Assembly: GCA_946998115.1 (NCBI GenBank)
Contig: CAMPYB010000002.1
Coordinates: forward strand, 1-64,000
Length of the DNA stretch: 64,000 nt
From: an uncultured Actinomyces sp.
GTDB taxonomy: Bacteria; Actinomycetota; Actinomycetes; Actinomycetales; Actinomycetaceae
Direction of reading: 5' to 3'
Positions 28,215-36,775 of this stretch are shown piece by piece. Position numbers and translations under genes: made by a program. The notes under the pieces are model-generated. The model did no database searches. It saw nothing but the letters and a program-made list of their open reading frames with translations, and had not been told where the DNA came from. Within the stretch, counting starts at the first letter, position 1. Each line of letters opens with the position of its first letter.

Positions 28215-30368
28215 TTACAGCATGCATGAAACGCAGCCTTCAACTTGTGTTCCCTCTAAAGCCATTTGACGTAAACGTATATAATACAAAGTTTTTATAC
28301 CTTTTCGCCAAGCATATATTTGTGCTTTATTCAAATCACGTGTAGTAATTTTATCTGGGAAAAACAGTGTTAAACTCAAGCCTTGATCAACATGCTGTGT
28401 TGCAACAGCGTAAGTGTCAATAATTGCTTCTGGACCTATTTCATAAGCATCTTTATAATATTCTAAATTATCATTAGTCATATAAGGAGCTGGATAGTAG
28501 ACTCGTCCAATTTTTCCTTCTTTACGAATTTCTATACGTGAAACTATAGGATGTATTGAAGAAGTTGAATTATTTATATAACTAATTGACCCAGTAGGCG
28601 GTATTGCTTGAAGATTTTGATTATACATACCGTATTTTTGAACTTGAATAGCTAATTCTTTCCAATCTTCAGGCGTTGGAATGGTTACATTTGCTTGTTC
28701 AAAAAGCTTTTTAACTTTGTCAGTTGTCGGCACCCAATTGCCATTTATATATTTCTCAAAATATTCACCAGTCGCATATTTAGATTTTTCAAAACCTACA
28801 AATATTTCATTACGTTCTTTAGCTATAGTATTAGATGCTTTTATAGCATAATAATTTACGCAATAAAAATACATATTTGTAAAATCTAAAGCTTGTTCAC
28901 TGCCATAATGAATTTCTTCTCTAGCTAAATATCCATGTAAATTCATTTGTCCTAAACCTATAGCATGGCTCATCTTATTTCCACGTTCAATTGATGGAAC
29001 ACATTCAATATTAGATTTATCTGAGACAGCTGAAAGAGCCCTAATTGCTGTTTCTATAGTTTTAGCGAAATCAGGAGAATCCATGGTTTTAGCTATATTT
29101 AATGATCCCAAATTACATGAAATATCTTTGCCAACTACTTCATAGTCTAAATTTGGTTTATAATAACTCGGTTCAGATACCTGTAAAATTTCTGAACATA
29201 AATTCGACATAGAAATACGTCCATCAATAGGATTAGCACGATTCACAGTGTCTTCAAAAAGAATATACGGATAGCCTGATTCAAATTGAATTTCAGCAAT
29301 TGTTTGAAAGAATTTACGTGCATTTACTTTTTTCTTGCGAATACGTCCATCATCAACCATTTTATAATATTCTTTTGTAATAGAAATATCAGACATTGGT
29401 TTTCCATACACTCTTTCAATATCGTATGGTGAGAAAAGATACATATCTTCATTGCGTTTAGCTATTTCAAATGTGATGTCTGGTATAACTAATCCTAAAG
29501 ATAAAGTTTTAATGCGTATTTTTTCATCAGCATTTTCACGCTTTGTGTCCAAAAATTCCATTACATCTGGATGATGTGCGCTTATATAAACAGCACCAGC
29601 TCCTTGCCTTGCGCCTAACTGATTAGCATAGCTGAATGAATCTTCAAGCATTTTCATTACAGGCACAACACCTGAAGATTGATTTTCGATTTTCTTAATA
29701 GGAGCTCCGGCTTCACGCAAATTTGTTAAACATAACGCTACTCCGCCTCCTCTTTTTGATAGTTGTAAAGAGGAGTTAACTGCCCTAGCTATTGATTCCA
29801 TATTGTCTTCAACGCGCAACAAGAAACAAGATACAAGCTCGCCTCTTTGAGCTTTTCCAGCATTTAAAAACGTTGGTGTTGCAGGTTGTAAACGACCTGA
29901 AATTATTTCTTCCATAATTTCAACAGCAAGCTTTTTGTCACCATCAGCTAAATATAAGGCAACTAATGCTACACGATCTTCATATCTTTCCAAATATCTT
30001 TTACCGTCAAAAGTTTTTAGTGTATAAGAAGTATAATATTTGAACGCACCTAGGAATGTTGGAAAACGAAATTTTTTAGCATAAACTTTTTTGAATAATG
30101 ATTTTATGAATTCAAAATCATATTTTTCAAATAACTCTTTTTCGTAATAACCATTTTCTAAAAGGTAATCTATTTTTTCTTTAAGATTATGAAAAAAAAC
30201 TGTGTTTTGGTTTACATGTTGAAGGAAATATTGCCTCGCAGCTTGTTTATCAGCATCGAACTGTATTTTTCCATTTATATCATAAAGATTCAGCTTAGCA
30301 TTTAATGCATGATAATCTGTAATTTCATTCGTGTTTTCTGAACCTGTATCAGTTAGTGTTTCTGCCAA
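28215..30368 (-). CDS. nrdE: Class Ib ribonucleotide reductase, alpha subunit
   Basis: NrdE is the catalytic subunit that reduces ribonucleoside diphosphates. Characteristic segments are DYHALNAKLNLYD, FLQHVNQNTVFFHNL, NLREAGAPIKK, SNLCSEIL and GLGQMNLHGYL. The C-terminal redox pair is in EGCVSCML, which NrdH should reduce. The 717-residue length is normal. No ATG or GTG occurs in frame before the conserved N-terminus, so the start is a TTG. It overlaps the nrdI end by 16 bases and has GGAAGAA just upstream. Confidence 0.97.
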   Translation of the reverse strand: MAETLTDTGSENTNEITDYHALNAKLNLYDINGKIQFDADKQAARQYFLQHVNQNTVFFHNLKEKIDYLLENGYYEKELFEKYDFEFIKSLFKKVYAKKFRFPTFLGAFKYYTSYTLKTFDGKRYLERYEDRVALVALYLADGDKKLAVEIMEEIISGRLQPATPTFLNAGKAQRGELVSCFLLRVEDNMESIARAVNSSLQLSKRGGGVALCLTNLREAGAPIKKIENQSSGVVPVMKMLEDSFSYANQLGARQGAGAVYISAHHPDVMEFLDTKRENADEKIRIKTLSLGLVIPDITFEIAKRNEDMYLFSPYDIERVYGKPMSDISITKEYYKMVDDGRIRKKKVNARKFFQTIAEIQFESGYPYILFEDTVNRANPIDGRISMSNLCSEILQVSEPSYYKPNLDYEVVGKDISCNLGSLNIAKTMDSPDFAKTIETAIRALSAVSDKSNIECVPSIERGNKMSHAIGLGQMNLHGYLAREEIHYGSEQALDFTNMYFYCVNYYAIKASNTIAKERNEIFVGFEKSKYATGEYFEKYINGNWVPTTDKVKKLFEQANVTIPTPEDWKELAIQVQKYGMYNQNLQAIPPTGSISYINNSTSSIHPIVSRIEIRKEGKIGRVYYPAPYMTNDNLEYYKDAYEIGPEAIIDTYAVATQHVDQGLSLTLFFPDKITTRDLNKAQIYAWRKGIKTLYYIRLRQMALEGTQVEGCVSCML

Positions 30369-30754
30369 AATTCTTCCAATCCTTGACGTACTTTTATAAC
30401 ATCTTGTGGCGTTCCTAATAATTCATATTTATACAAATATGGCACACCTAATTTTTTTGAAATAATGTCGCCTGCTATACAATATGCTTCAGCGAAATTT
30501 GTATTGCCTGAAGCAATAACTCCTCTACAAAGAGAACGGTTATGTTCGTCGTTTAGGAATTTTACTACCTGTTTAGGTACAGCTCCTTTAATATTTCCAC
30601 CGCCATAAGTCGGTACTATAAGCACATATTCTTCATCTACATGCAAAAAAGGATCTTTTGGTTTTAGTGGTATTCTTTCAGCTGGTAATCCTAGTTTTTC
30701 TACGAAGCGTAAAGTATTTTCTGAGGCAGACGAAAAATATACTATCTTTCCCAT
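30353..30754 (-). CDS. nrdI: NrdI flavodoxin for class Ib reductase activation
   Basis: NrdI is a small FMN protein that supplies oxidant for assembling the dimanganese-tyrosyl cofactor of NrdF. FMN-binding segments are FSSASENT (residues 7-14), PTYGGGN (near 49) and ASGNTNFAEAYC (near 82). The 133-residue length is standard. It lies between nrdH and nrdE and overlaps nrdE by 16 bases, implying coupled translation. Confidence 0.96.
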   Translation of the reverse strand: MGKIVYFSSASENTLRFVEKLGLPAERIPLKPKDPFLHVDEEYVLIVPTYGGGNIKGAVPKQVVKFLNDEHNRSLCRGVIASGNTNFAEAYCIAGDIISKKLGVPYLYKYELLGTPQDVIKVRQGLEEFWQKH

Positions 30755-30788
30755 GGATATCTTACCTTATTTTGGTTTAATATTTTAT

Positions 30789-30817
30789 AGGCAACACAGT
30801 TGTGTTGCCTTTTTTTA
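30789..30817 (+). terminator. Terminator-like hairpin between nrdH and nrdI, pointing against the operon
   Basis: AGGCAACACA (30789-30798) pairs perfectly with TGTGTTGCCT (30801-30810) and is followed on the plus strand by TTTTTT. The surrounding genes run on the minus strand, where the same stem is followed by TATAAAATA. It can therefore terminate antisense transcription, or act as an RNA-processing stem between nrdH and nrdI. The T-run touches the nrdH stop codon. Confidence 0.75.
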
Positions 30818-31063
30818 TGCATTTGCAACTGCTAGTTGAGATTGTGTTATCATTGCAATTTTATCTGGTCTAAATCCTGCCCAGTGTTCACCATCAGTCA
30901 CAACAACCGGTGCTTGCTGGTATCCTAATGACTTAACATAATCCATAGCACCCATATCTTCAACAAGATTTATTGTTTCATATGCTATGCCTTTTTTGTC
31001 TAAAGCTCTCTTAGTTGCATCACATTGAACGCATCTTGGTTTTGTGTAAACAGTGACACTCAT
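30815..31063 (-). CDS. nrdH: NrdH glutaredoxin-like redoxin
   Basis: NrdH transfers electrons from thioredoxin reductase to NrdE. The redox motif CVQC is at residues 11-14 (KPRCVQCDATKRALDKKG), typical of NrdH, and the C-terminal half has HWAGFRPDKI. The 82-residue length fits. It is the first gene of the operon, with GAGGAATAAAA before its ATG and a likely NrdR box pair about 80-120 bases upstream. The trxB gene near the right edge could supply its reductant. Confidence 0.96.
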   Translation of the reverse strand: MSVTVYTKPRCVQCDATKRALDKKGIAYETINLVEDMGAMDYVKSLGYQQAPVVVTDGEHWAGFRPDKIAMITQSQLAVANA

Positions 31064-31511
31064 TTTTATTCCTCTATTATAAGTTTATTCAGATAAATCT
31101 CATTTATGTAATTTATTTCTTGTTACTCAACAATACTACACTTAGTATTTATTTAAGTCTAGTACCACTATATATTGTGTGTAATAGTTTTTGTGGAAAA
31201 GCTTTGTTTTTCTGTGAATATAATTGTTTATAACTTTTCAAATAAGTTACAAGCAAAAATAAAACTCTCTAATTTTTGTTATAAACACAAGAGTAAACAC
31301 TAATATATCTAGCATATTCAATGTGGAAAACTTTATTTAAAAAATTGTGGAAAACTTTTTTCTATATTCATCACATAGGCGTGTCAACCACAAGATATAG
31401 AACATGGTTTTGCTTTAACACAAAAATATGACAAATTTTCACCATATACGATTTCAAAATTTTATAAATATTTTATATACCATATTATATAAACAAATTT
31501 ATTTTCACTAT
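31064..31511. other. Intergenic region upstream of nrdH with DnaA-box variants
   Basis: This 448-base region lies between nrdH and the lipase stop codon; both genes are on the minus strand. Besides the NrdR boxes it has three TGTGGAAAA motifs (31192-31200, 31322-31330, 31346-31354). Each is one base off the DnaA box and identical to the TTTTCCACA variants next to dnaA. I see no coding frame and no clear terminator for the nrd promoter side. Confidence 0.5.
31133..31180. promoter_or_regulatory. Probable NrdR box pair upstream of nrdHIEF
   Basis: CCACTATATATTGTGT (31165-31180) closely matches the NrdR box consensus acaCwAtATaTwGtgt. A weaker match, ATACTACACTTAGTAT, begins exactly 32 bases away at 31133, the tandem spacing usual for NrdR. 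NrdR represses reductase operons in an ATP/dATP-dependent way. No nrdR gene is in the window. Confidence 0.7.
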
Positions 31512-34058
31512 TTATCTCAATTTCTTTTTAGAAATCAACACTGCACAAATTCCAACAATAAACATGACTACAGTTATCAACTCGATTATTAGGCTTACAC
31601 CAGTTACAGGTAACTGTTTAGCGACCAGTTTAATTTGTTCTCCTTTTTGCACATAATTATTAACAAACACTTCTTTTGAAAAACCATTTTTCTCAGCTTT
31701 TTTCACGTACGGAATTTTCATCTCAGGAGTTTTCTTCTCCTTTTGCTTCTGCTGTGTTTTGTGATCATTCTGATCTGCTTTGTGATTATTTTCAAGTTTG
31801 TTTTTATCACCATCAGGAACATTTGGTTGCACTTCTGGCTGTACTTCCGGTTTCACTTCTGGGCTTTCAGGTAGTTGAGGTTCTATAGGAGCATAGTCAG
31901 GCTTGCTAGAAACTACACGCACTTTCACAGGCACATCTAATAAATGCGAAGCACCATTAGCGAAAACAACTTTAACACGCCCAATAAAATCACCCACACG
32001 ATCAGAGGAAACATTTCGCACAACTTCAACATGAGCCCCAGCAGGCAACCCCATTACATTATTACTTAAATCAACTTTTCCATAATGATCCACTGTTTCT
32101 TCAATAACTTTTAAAGACGATACAGGTGGTATTGGTACAATAACACTGCCCTTTATATTAGGCAGATTAGGCTTTATAGGTTTTTGTTTCACAATAATAT
32201 CAATTTCGATTTCTTCACTTTGCCCATCACTATAAGTTAATTTAAGTCTGCCTTTATAGTTGCCATTTTTCGATTTATTTACAGTTGTATAATCAGTAAC
32301 ATCTTCAATAATCACATCTTTAGGTAACGAAGATTTATTTACAATATTATCAGTTAAATCAATAGGATCGTTTTCAAATATTTCTTCAGATTTTATTTCA
32401 AATTTGAAAGGTTTAACAGTGATAGGAATTTTTATTATCCTAGACGTTCCATTCTTGAATGTAATTTTTACTTCACCTATAAATGAACCACTATGTAAAC
32501 TAGATATGTCGTTAGTTAACACTTTTATTTTTGAGCCTTGTTCAAGCCCTTTAATATTGTCTGTCAAATCTATTTTACCAAAACGCTCAACATCTTCAGG
32601 CACAACAGTATAAGTATCAGAACCTGGCACAACGAGCATGTCACTCCATTTTTGACGCACATTTATTTTGACTTCACGAATAGATTCACTCTTGTCAGGA
32701 TATATTATTTTTATTTTACCCACATGTTTTCCACGTTTGCTAAAATCAATATCATTATAATTTGTTATATCTTCAACAATTGTGCCTTCAGGTAAATCCT
32801 TTTTATTTTTAACATTATCAATCAAATTTGCTGATTCACCTATGAAGATTTCTTCATCAACAACTTGTAAATATGGTTCATAAACTTTAGAGTCAGTTAT
32901 TTTTTCAAAACTTTGTTTCAGTAAATTTGGTTGCTGATATCCTTCTTTATCAATATCTGTACGTTTCCCAACTGTAAAACCGTCAATATTATTTATTTTT
33001 GATTCAAAATATGATCGCGAACTATGACCACGGGAAGTTTCACCAACGTCTATCGCTCCTTTAAAATTACCTATAAGCGCTATTGTTTTATCATTACTTA
33101 CTTTATAATGAACCACACGTTCCATGCGTGTTAGTAAATCTCCCCAATCACTCACTTTTGAAAGCCACTGATTAAATGCATTTCCTTTTATTTTTGGAGC
33201 ATTAAATGTATACCCCTTTTTCAACCAATTAAATCCGTTTTTATCAGCATCAACCATTCCGCGTTGAACAAGGTATCCACCTAAGGAATGTCCTGTAGCG
33301 TAAGTTTCCACTTTGCTTTCATTATTCATTTCTCTCAATGTTTCAAGCATGCTACCAGCTTGATCTATATCTGAGCCTAAAGCTAAATATAAATCATCGT
33401 TTGCATCAACAAATCCTTGTGTACCTCTAACTGCTAAAACACGTACAGTATTATCAGGCAAATATGGCATATCACTTTTAGTTTTAAATATTGCAGCATC
33501 AAAACCCGTATCTTTATGCACAAATTTTTCAACTTTCCAAAATGGAGCAAGTTCTTTATGCATTAATTTATATTCAGCTCTACCTTCATAAATATCTGTC
33601 AAATCTTTTTTATGATCTAAAACTTTATTAACATACGAATCTTCTCTATACACTAGTTCCATGAATAAAGCCATGTCTCTTGGACTTATATCCCATTTCA
33701 ACGGATTTTTATCTTTACTATCAATTATTCCGTCACCATCAGTATCTTCCAGTTTCGGATGAGTATTGTAACCGTAATATATTTTATTGTTTTTAGTATA
33801 GGTGTACAGCTCCTGTTTATTCTTGAGTCCATCATTATCATCATCGTTGTCAGGGTTCAATGGAGGTTGTCCATACAGTAAATTATCAACAAAACCACCT
33901 TCATATCGAATTATACCTTTTGAAATATCTATAGCGGTTTGTGTAGTTAAAGGAATTTTTTGCTCTGTTGCTTCCACTGGTCGCAAAGCGAATGGAAACA
34001 TTCCCGTAATTACAATAAAAACACAGGTAACAACAGTAATTAAATTTTTATATCGCAT
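31512..34058 (-). CDS. LPXTG-anchored surface lipase with Rib-like repeats
   Basis: This is a cell-wall-anchored protein with a class 3 lipase-like alpha/beta-hydrolase domain. It has a signal peptide (YKNLITVVTCVFIVITGMF), an Asp-rich calcium-binding segment (DNDDDNDGL near residue 73, DTDGDGIIDSKDKN near 106), the nucleophile motif GHSLGG near 256, and NAPKIKGNAF after it. Four Rib/alpha-like repeats follow at about 399-464, 478-548, 553-623 and 640-713, then a Pro/Lys-rich spacer and the sorting signal LPVTG at about 816 with membrane helix and SKKKLR tail. I chose ATG 34058 (AGAGGA 8 bases before) over an upstream in-frame ATG at 34106. Substrate unknown. Confidence 0.87.
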   Translation of the reverse strand: MRYKNLITVVTCVFIVITGMFPFALRPVEATEQKIPLTTQTAIDISKGIIRYEGGFVDNLLYGQPPLNPDNDDDNDGLKNKQELYTYTKNNKIYYGYNTHPKLEDTDGDGIIDSKDKNPLKWDISPRDMALFMELVYREDSYVNKVLDHKKDLTDIYEGRAEYKLMHKELAPFWKVEKFVHKDTGFDAAIFKTKSDMPYLPDNTVRVLAVRGTQGFVDANDDLYLALGSDIDQAGSMLETLREMNNESKVETYATGHSLGGYLVQRGMVDADKNGFNWLKKGYTFNAPKIKGNAFNQWLSKVSDWGDLLTRMERVVHYKVSNDKTIALIGNFKGAIDVGETSRGHSSRSYFESKINNIDGFTVGKRTDIDKEGYQQPNLLKQSFEKITDSKVYEPYLQVVDEEIFIGESANLIDNVKNKKDLPEGTIVEDITNYNDIDFSKRGKHVGKIKIIYPDKSESIREVKINVRQKWSDMLVVPGSDTYTVVPEDVERFGKIDLTDNIKGLEQGSKIKVLTNDISSLHSGSFIGEVKITFKNGTSRIIKIPITVKPFKFEIKSEEIFENDPIDLTDNIVNKSSLPKDVIIEDVTDYTTVNKSKNGNYKGRLKLTYSDGQSEEIEIDIIVKQKPIKPNLPNIKGSVIVPIPPVSSLKVIEETVDHYGKVDLSNNVMGLPAGAHVEVVRNVSSDRVGDFIGRVKVVFANGASHLLDVPVKVRVVSSKPDYAPIEPQLPESPEVKPEVQPEVQPNVPDGDKNKLENNHKADQNDHKTQQKQKEKKTPEMKIPYVKKAEKNGFSKEVFVNNYVQKGEQIKLVAKQLPVTGVSLIIELITVVMFIVGICAVLISKKKLR

Positions 34059-34158
34059 TAAAATTTCCTCTATATTATCTGTATGATTACATATTATTAA
34101 AAACACTTATATGTTATTATTCCATTTTATTATAATTATTTTTTCAAAAAAACATTAT

Positions 34159-34866
34159 TCACATGTTTTTAATAATTTCCAAAACTGCTTTAGCACTATT
34201 TAAAGTAACTTTATCCAAATCCATATAAAAATCTTTTTCAGCACTTGGACCACATAAATCTGAAATACACCTAACGGATAAAAATTTTATTTTATGAAGA
34301 TAACAAACTTGAGCTATAGCAGTACTTTCCATATCTGTAGCTAAAGCTTCAGGATAATCTTTTCTTTTAGAACCAATATTTTTTTCAGTCACAAAACTGT
34401 CACCTGAAATTATTTGCCCCAAAAATACTCTTTTTTCTCCCATATTTTGTGCAACTAAATCTAATAAATTTTTATCTGCATAATATTCAGGTGGCATATT
34501 AGGTATTTGTCCTAACACATACCCAAACATGCGAGCGTCTGCACCATTATACGTATATTTAGTACCACAAACTATATCTCCAACACGTATATTCTCCCCC
34601 ATTCCTCCAGCTGTACCAGCTGAAAAAACATAATTAATTTCATAGGAATCAATTATCGAAGTAACAGTCGTGCTAGCATTTACTTTTCCAACATTGCTTT
34701 GAGATAAAATAAATTTTTTATTTAAATACTCAAGCTCCCAAGCTGTTGCAGTGTCATTTATTTTAAATTCTTTTTTCACATCCGCTAAATCTAAAAAAGG
34801 CTTAGCTTCTTGTTCCATTGCTACAGTCACAAGTATTTCAGGTTTGCTCTGCTCGTTTTGTGTCAT
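34159..34866 (-). CDS. mtnN: 5'-methylthioadenosine/S-adenosylhomocysteine nucleosidase
   Basis: The enzyme cleaves adenine from MTA and SAH, recycling methionine and, through SAH, feeding the activated methyl cycle. Family motifs are VAMEQEAKPFLD (with catalytic Glu), SAGTAGGMGENIRVGDIV and the ATDMESTAIAQVCY segment that holds the nucleoside-binding Met-Glu and is followed by VRCISDL. The 235-residue length is normal. AAGGAAAAAA precedes the ATG. It stands alone on the minus strand between sdaA and the lipase. Confidence 0.94.
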   Translation of the reverse strand: MTQNEQSKPEILVTVAMEQEAKPFLDLADVKKEFKINDTATAWELEYLNKKFILSQSNVGKVNASTTVTSIIDSYEINYVFSAGTAGGMGENIRVGDIVCGTKYTYNGADARMFGYVLGQIPNMPPEYYADKNLLDLVAQNMGEKRVFLGQIISGDSFVTEKNIGSKRKDYPEALATDMESTAIAQVCYLHKIKFLSVRCISDLCGPSAEKDFYMDLDKVTLNSAKAVLEIIKNM

Positions 34867-34959
34867 TTTTTTCCTTAAATTAGTAAATATTTAATCAAAT
34901 ATATTTCATTAAGTTTTAAACAATTAAATTTTAAATGATTTATCATTTTTTTTCGTTAA

Positions 34960-36438
34960 TTAGCATTCCACTACATTCACGGCAAGCCCGCCTTCGGAAG
35001 TTTCTTTATATTTAGAATGCATATCTTTGCCTGTTTGTCGCATTGTTTCAATAACAACATCCAAACTAACATTATGCCTGCCATCTGACCATAAAGCCAT
35101 TCTTGCAGCGTTTATAGCTTTTATAGAAGCTATAGCGTTACGTTCAATGCATGGTATTTGCACGAGTCCACCTACAGGATCACAAGTTAGTCCTAAATTA
35201 TGCTCCATAGCTATTTCAGCTGCATATTCAATTTGTTCTGCAGTTCCACCAAAAACTTGTGCTAATCCCGCTGCTGCCATAGCTGCGGCTGATCCTACTT
35301 CACCTTGGCATCCAACTTCGGCACCAGCAATCGACGCATTAATTTTTATTATAGAACCAATAGCTGTAGCAGCTAGTAGAAAATCCTTACAACCTTGCAT
35401 ATCAGCTTTGGGTACAAACATTTTATAATAACCTATAACTGCTGGTATTATTCCTGCCGCACCGTTAGTTGGTGCAGTTACAATCCTATGACCAGCCGCG
35501 TTTTCTTCATTAACTGCTAGTGCAAATAAATTAACCCAGTCCATTGCCATGAGTGGATCTGCATTCGTACCAGCCCAGCCGTATTCATCAAAATTGTTGT
35601 ACCTAGCACACCCTTCGACATTATGTTTTCTATCGCATAATTGTTCAAACAAATCTCGAGCCCTACGTCTTACATGTAACCCTCCCGGAAGTGTGCCCGA
35701 CGTAGAACAACCTTGTTTTACACACTCGTTCATTGTTTGTAGAACTTCTTCGAGATAGGAATTTATTTCTTCTTCACTATAAATACTTTTTTCATTTTCT
35801 AATACAATTTCCGATATTGTAAGTCCTGTTTCTGCGCATATTTCCAATAGTTGATCACCTGTAGTGAATGGGTATTTTATTGGTGAAGATTTTTCAGTTA
35901 AATTATTCTCATCTAACGAATATATTTGCGCATTTTCTGGCTCAACCATAATGAAACCTCCACCTACTGAATAGTATATTGTGGATAGTATTTTTTGTTC
36001 TTGATCATCAGTGGCAAGTATTTTCATACCGTTGACACAATACGGTAATACTATGTTTGGCATAAATTTCAAATCTTCATTGATTTGAAATTTTACTTTA
36101 CCTGCTGGTGTTTCAAGTTCACCTGTGTTCTTCACTTTGTCAATAATGGTTTCTAATTGCTCTGTTGGTACGGTTTTCGGTTCATATCCACATAGACCTA
36201 AAAGAGTTGCTTTGTCTGTATAATGACCTTTTCCTGTAGCAGCTAGAGAACCATACAATTCCACTTTGATTTTAGTAAGGTTTTTTTTCGAGTGTTGAAG
36301 AACCTGCACAAGATCATCGATGAAAGCTTTTCCAGCTCTCATAGGCCCCACAGTGTGTGATGAAGATGGACCTACACCTATTTTAAACATGTCATGCACA
36401 CCTAGCTGATGGTACTCAGCAGATGATTTTTCGTCCAT
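34960..36438 (-). CDS. sdaA: L-serine ammonia-lyase (iron-sulfur, single chain)
   Basis: The enzyme converts L-serine to pyruvate and ammonia using an oxygen-sensitive [4Fe-4S] cluster. The beta-domain signature IGVGPSSSHTVGPMRAGKAF is at the N-terminus. The alpha domain contains cluster cysteines in HVRRRARDLF-flanked GCSTSG, GCQGEVGSA and LTCDPVGGLVQIPCIERNA. Both domains are fused, 492 residues, like E. coli SdaA. AGGTGG precedes the ATG. It is probably catabolic, consistent with an anaerobic or microaerophilic life, but that is inference. Confidence 0.96.
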   Translation of the reverse strand: MDEKSSAEYHQLGVHDMFKIGVGPSSSHTVGPMRAGKAFIDDLVQVLQHSKKNLTKIKVELYGSLAATGKGHYTDKATLLGLCGYEPKTVPTEQLETIIDKVKNTGELETPAGKVKFQINEDLKFMPNIVLPYCVNGMKILATDDQEQKILSTIYYSVGGGFIMVEPENAQIYSLDENNLTEKSSPIKYPFTTGDQLLEICAETGLTISEIVLENEKSIYSEEEINSYLEEVLQTMNECVKQGCSTSGTLPGGLHVRRRARDLFEQLCDRKHNVEGCARYNNFDEYGWAGTNADPLMAMDWVNLFALAVNEENAAGHRIVTAPTNGAAGIIPAVIGYYKMFVPKADMQGCKDFLLAATAIGSIIKINASIAGAEVGCQGEVGSAAAMAAAGLAQVFGGTAEQIEYAAEIAMEHNLGLTCDPVGGLVQIPCIERNAIASIKAINAARMALWSDGRHNVSLDVVIETMRQTGKDMHSKYKETSEGGLAVNVVEC

Positions 36439-36622
36439 ATTCCACCTATGCTAATTGAATATTTTCAACAGAAAATTTAAAATCATTTACAATTTTCATT
36501 TATATTATCAATATTTTTTTCTTTACCCAAGATTTCGAGTTTAAAATATTTCACTTATTTTTATAAAAATGTTTCACGTGAAACTACATTTTTATTTCAA
36601 CATTTTTACATTATTAAAATTT
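36439..36622. other. Intergenic region upstream of sdaA
   Basis: This AT-rich stretch separates the sdaA start from the stop of the small membrane protein. It contains a parS site (listed separately). No terminator stem or further coding frame is seen. Confidence 0.45.
36570..36585. promoter_or_regulatory. parS site (ParB binding)
   Basis: TGTTTCACGTGAAACT has the perfect 14-bp palindromic core. It sits in the intergenic region upstream of sdaA, about 16 kb from dnaA. Confidence 0.93.
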
Positions 36623-36775
36623 TTAAACAGTAGATTTAAATAATCCAAATTCATTTACAACATACGGAAAACCCCAGTTGAAAAGGAATGCAACAACTAG
36701 GAAAAATAAAATTAGAGCTTCAATTGCTTTTAACCATCTAGGCCCTGGGAGTAATTTCCATAAAAGAGAATACAT
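36623..36775 (-). CDS. Small 50-residue membrane protein after the sortase
   Basis: The frame begins MYSLLWKLLPGPRWLKAIE, followed by a membrane helix (ALILFFLVVAFLFNWGF) and a short polar tail. Its ATG overlaps the sortase stop by one base (TAATG), so it is translationally coupled. A PGP(R/K)WLKA(I/L)EAL opening followed by one helix is something I recall from short proteins next to class E sortases in other actinobacteria. The function is unknown; a role in sortase or envelope assembly is a guess from position. Confidence 0.8.
   Translation of the reverse strand: MYSLLWKLLPGPRWLKAIEALILFFLVVAFLFNWGFPYVVNEFGLFKSTV

Noticed and set aside
34059..34106. Upstream ATG of the LPXTG lipase
   Set aside because: The extra 16 residues disrupt the signal peptide, and AGAGGA is well spaced only for ATG 34058.
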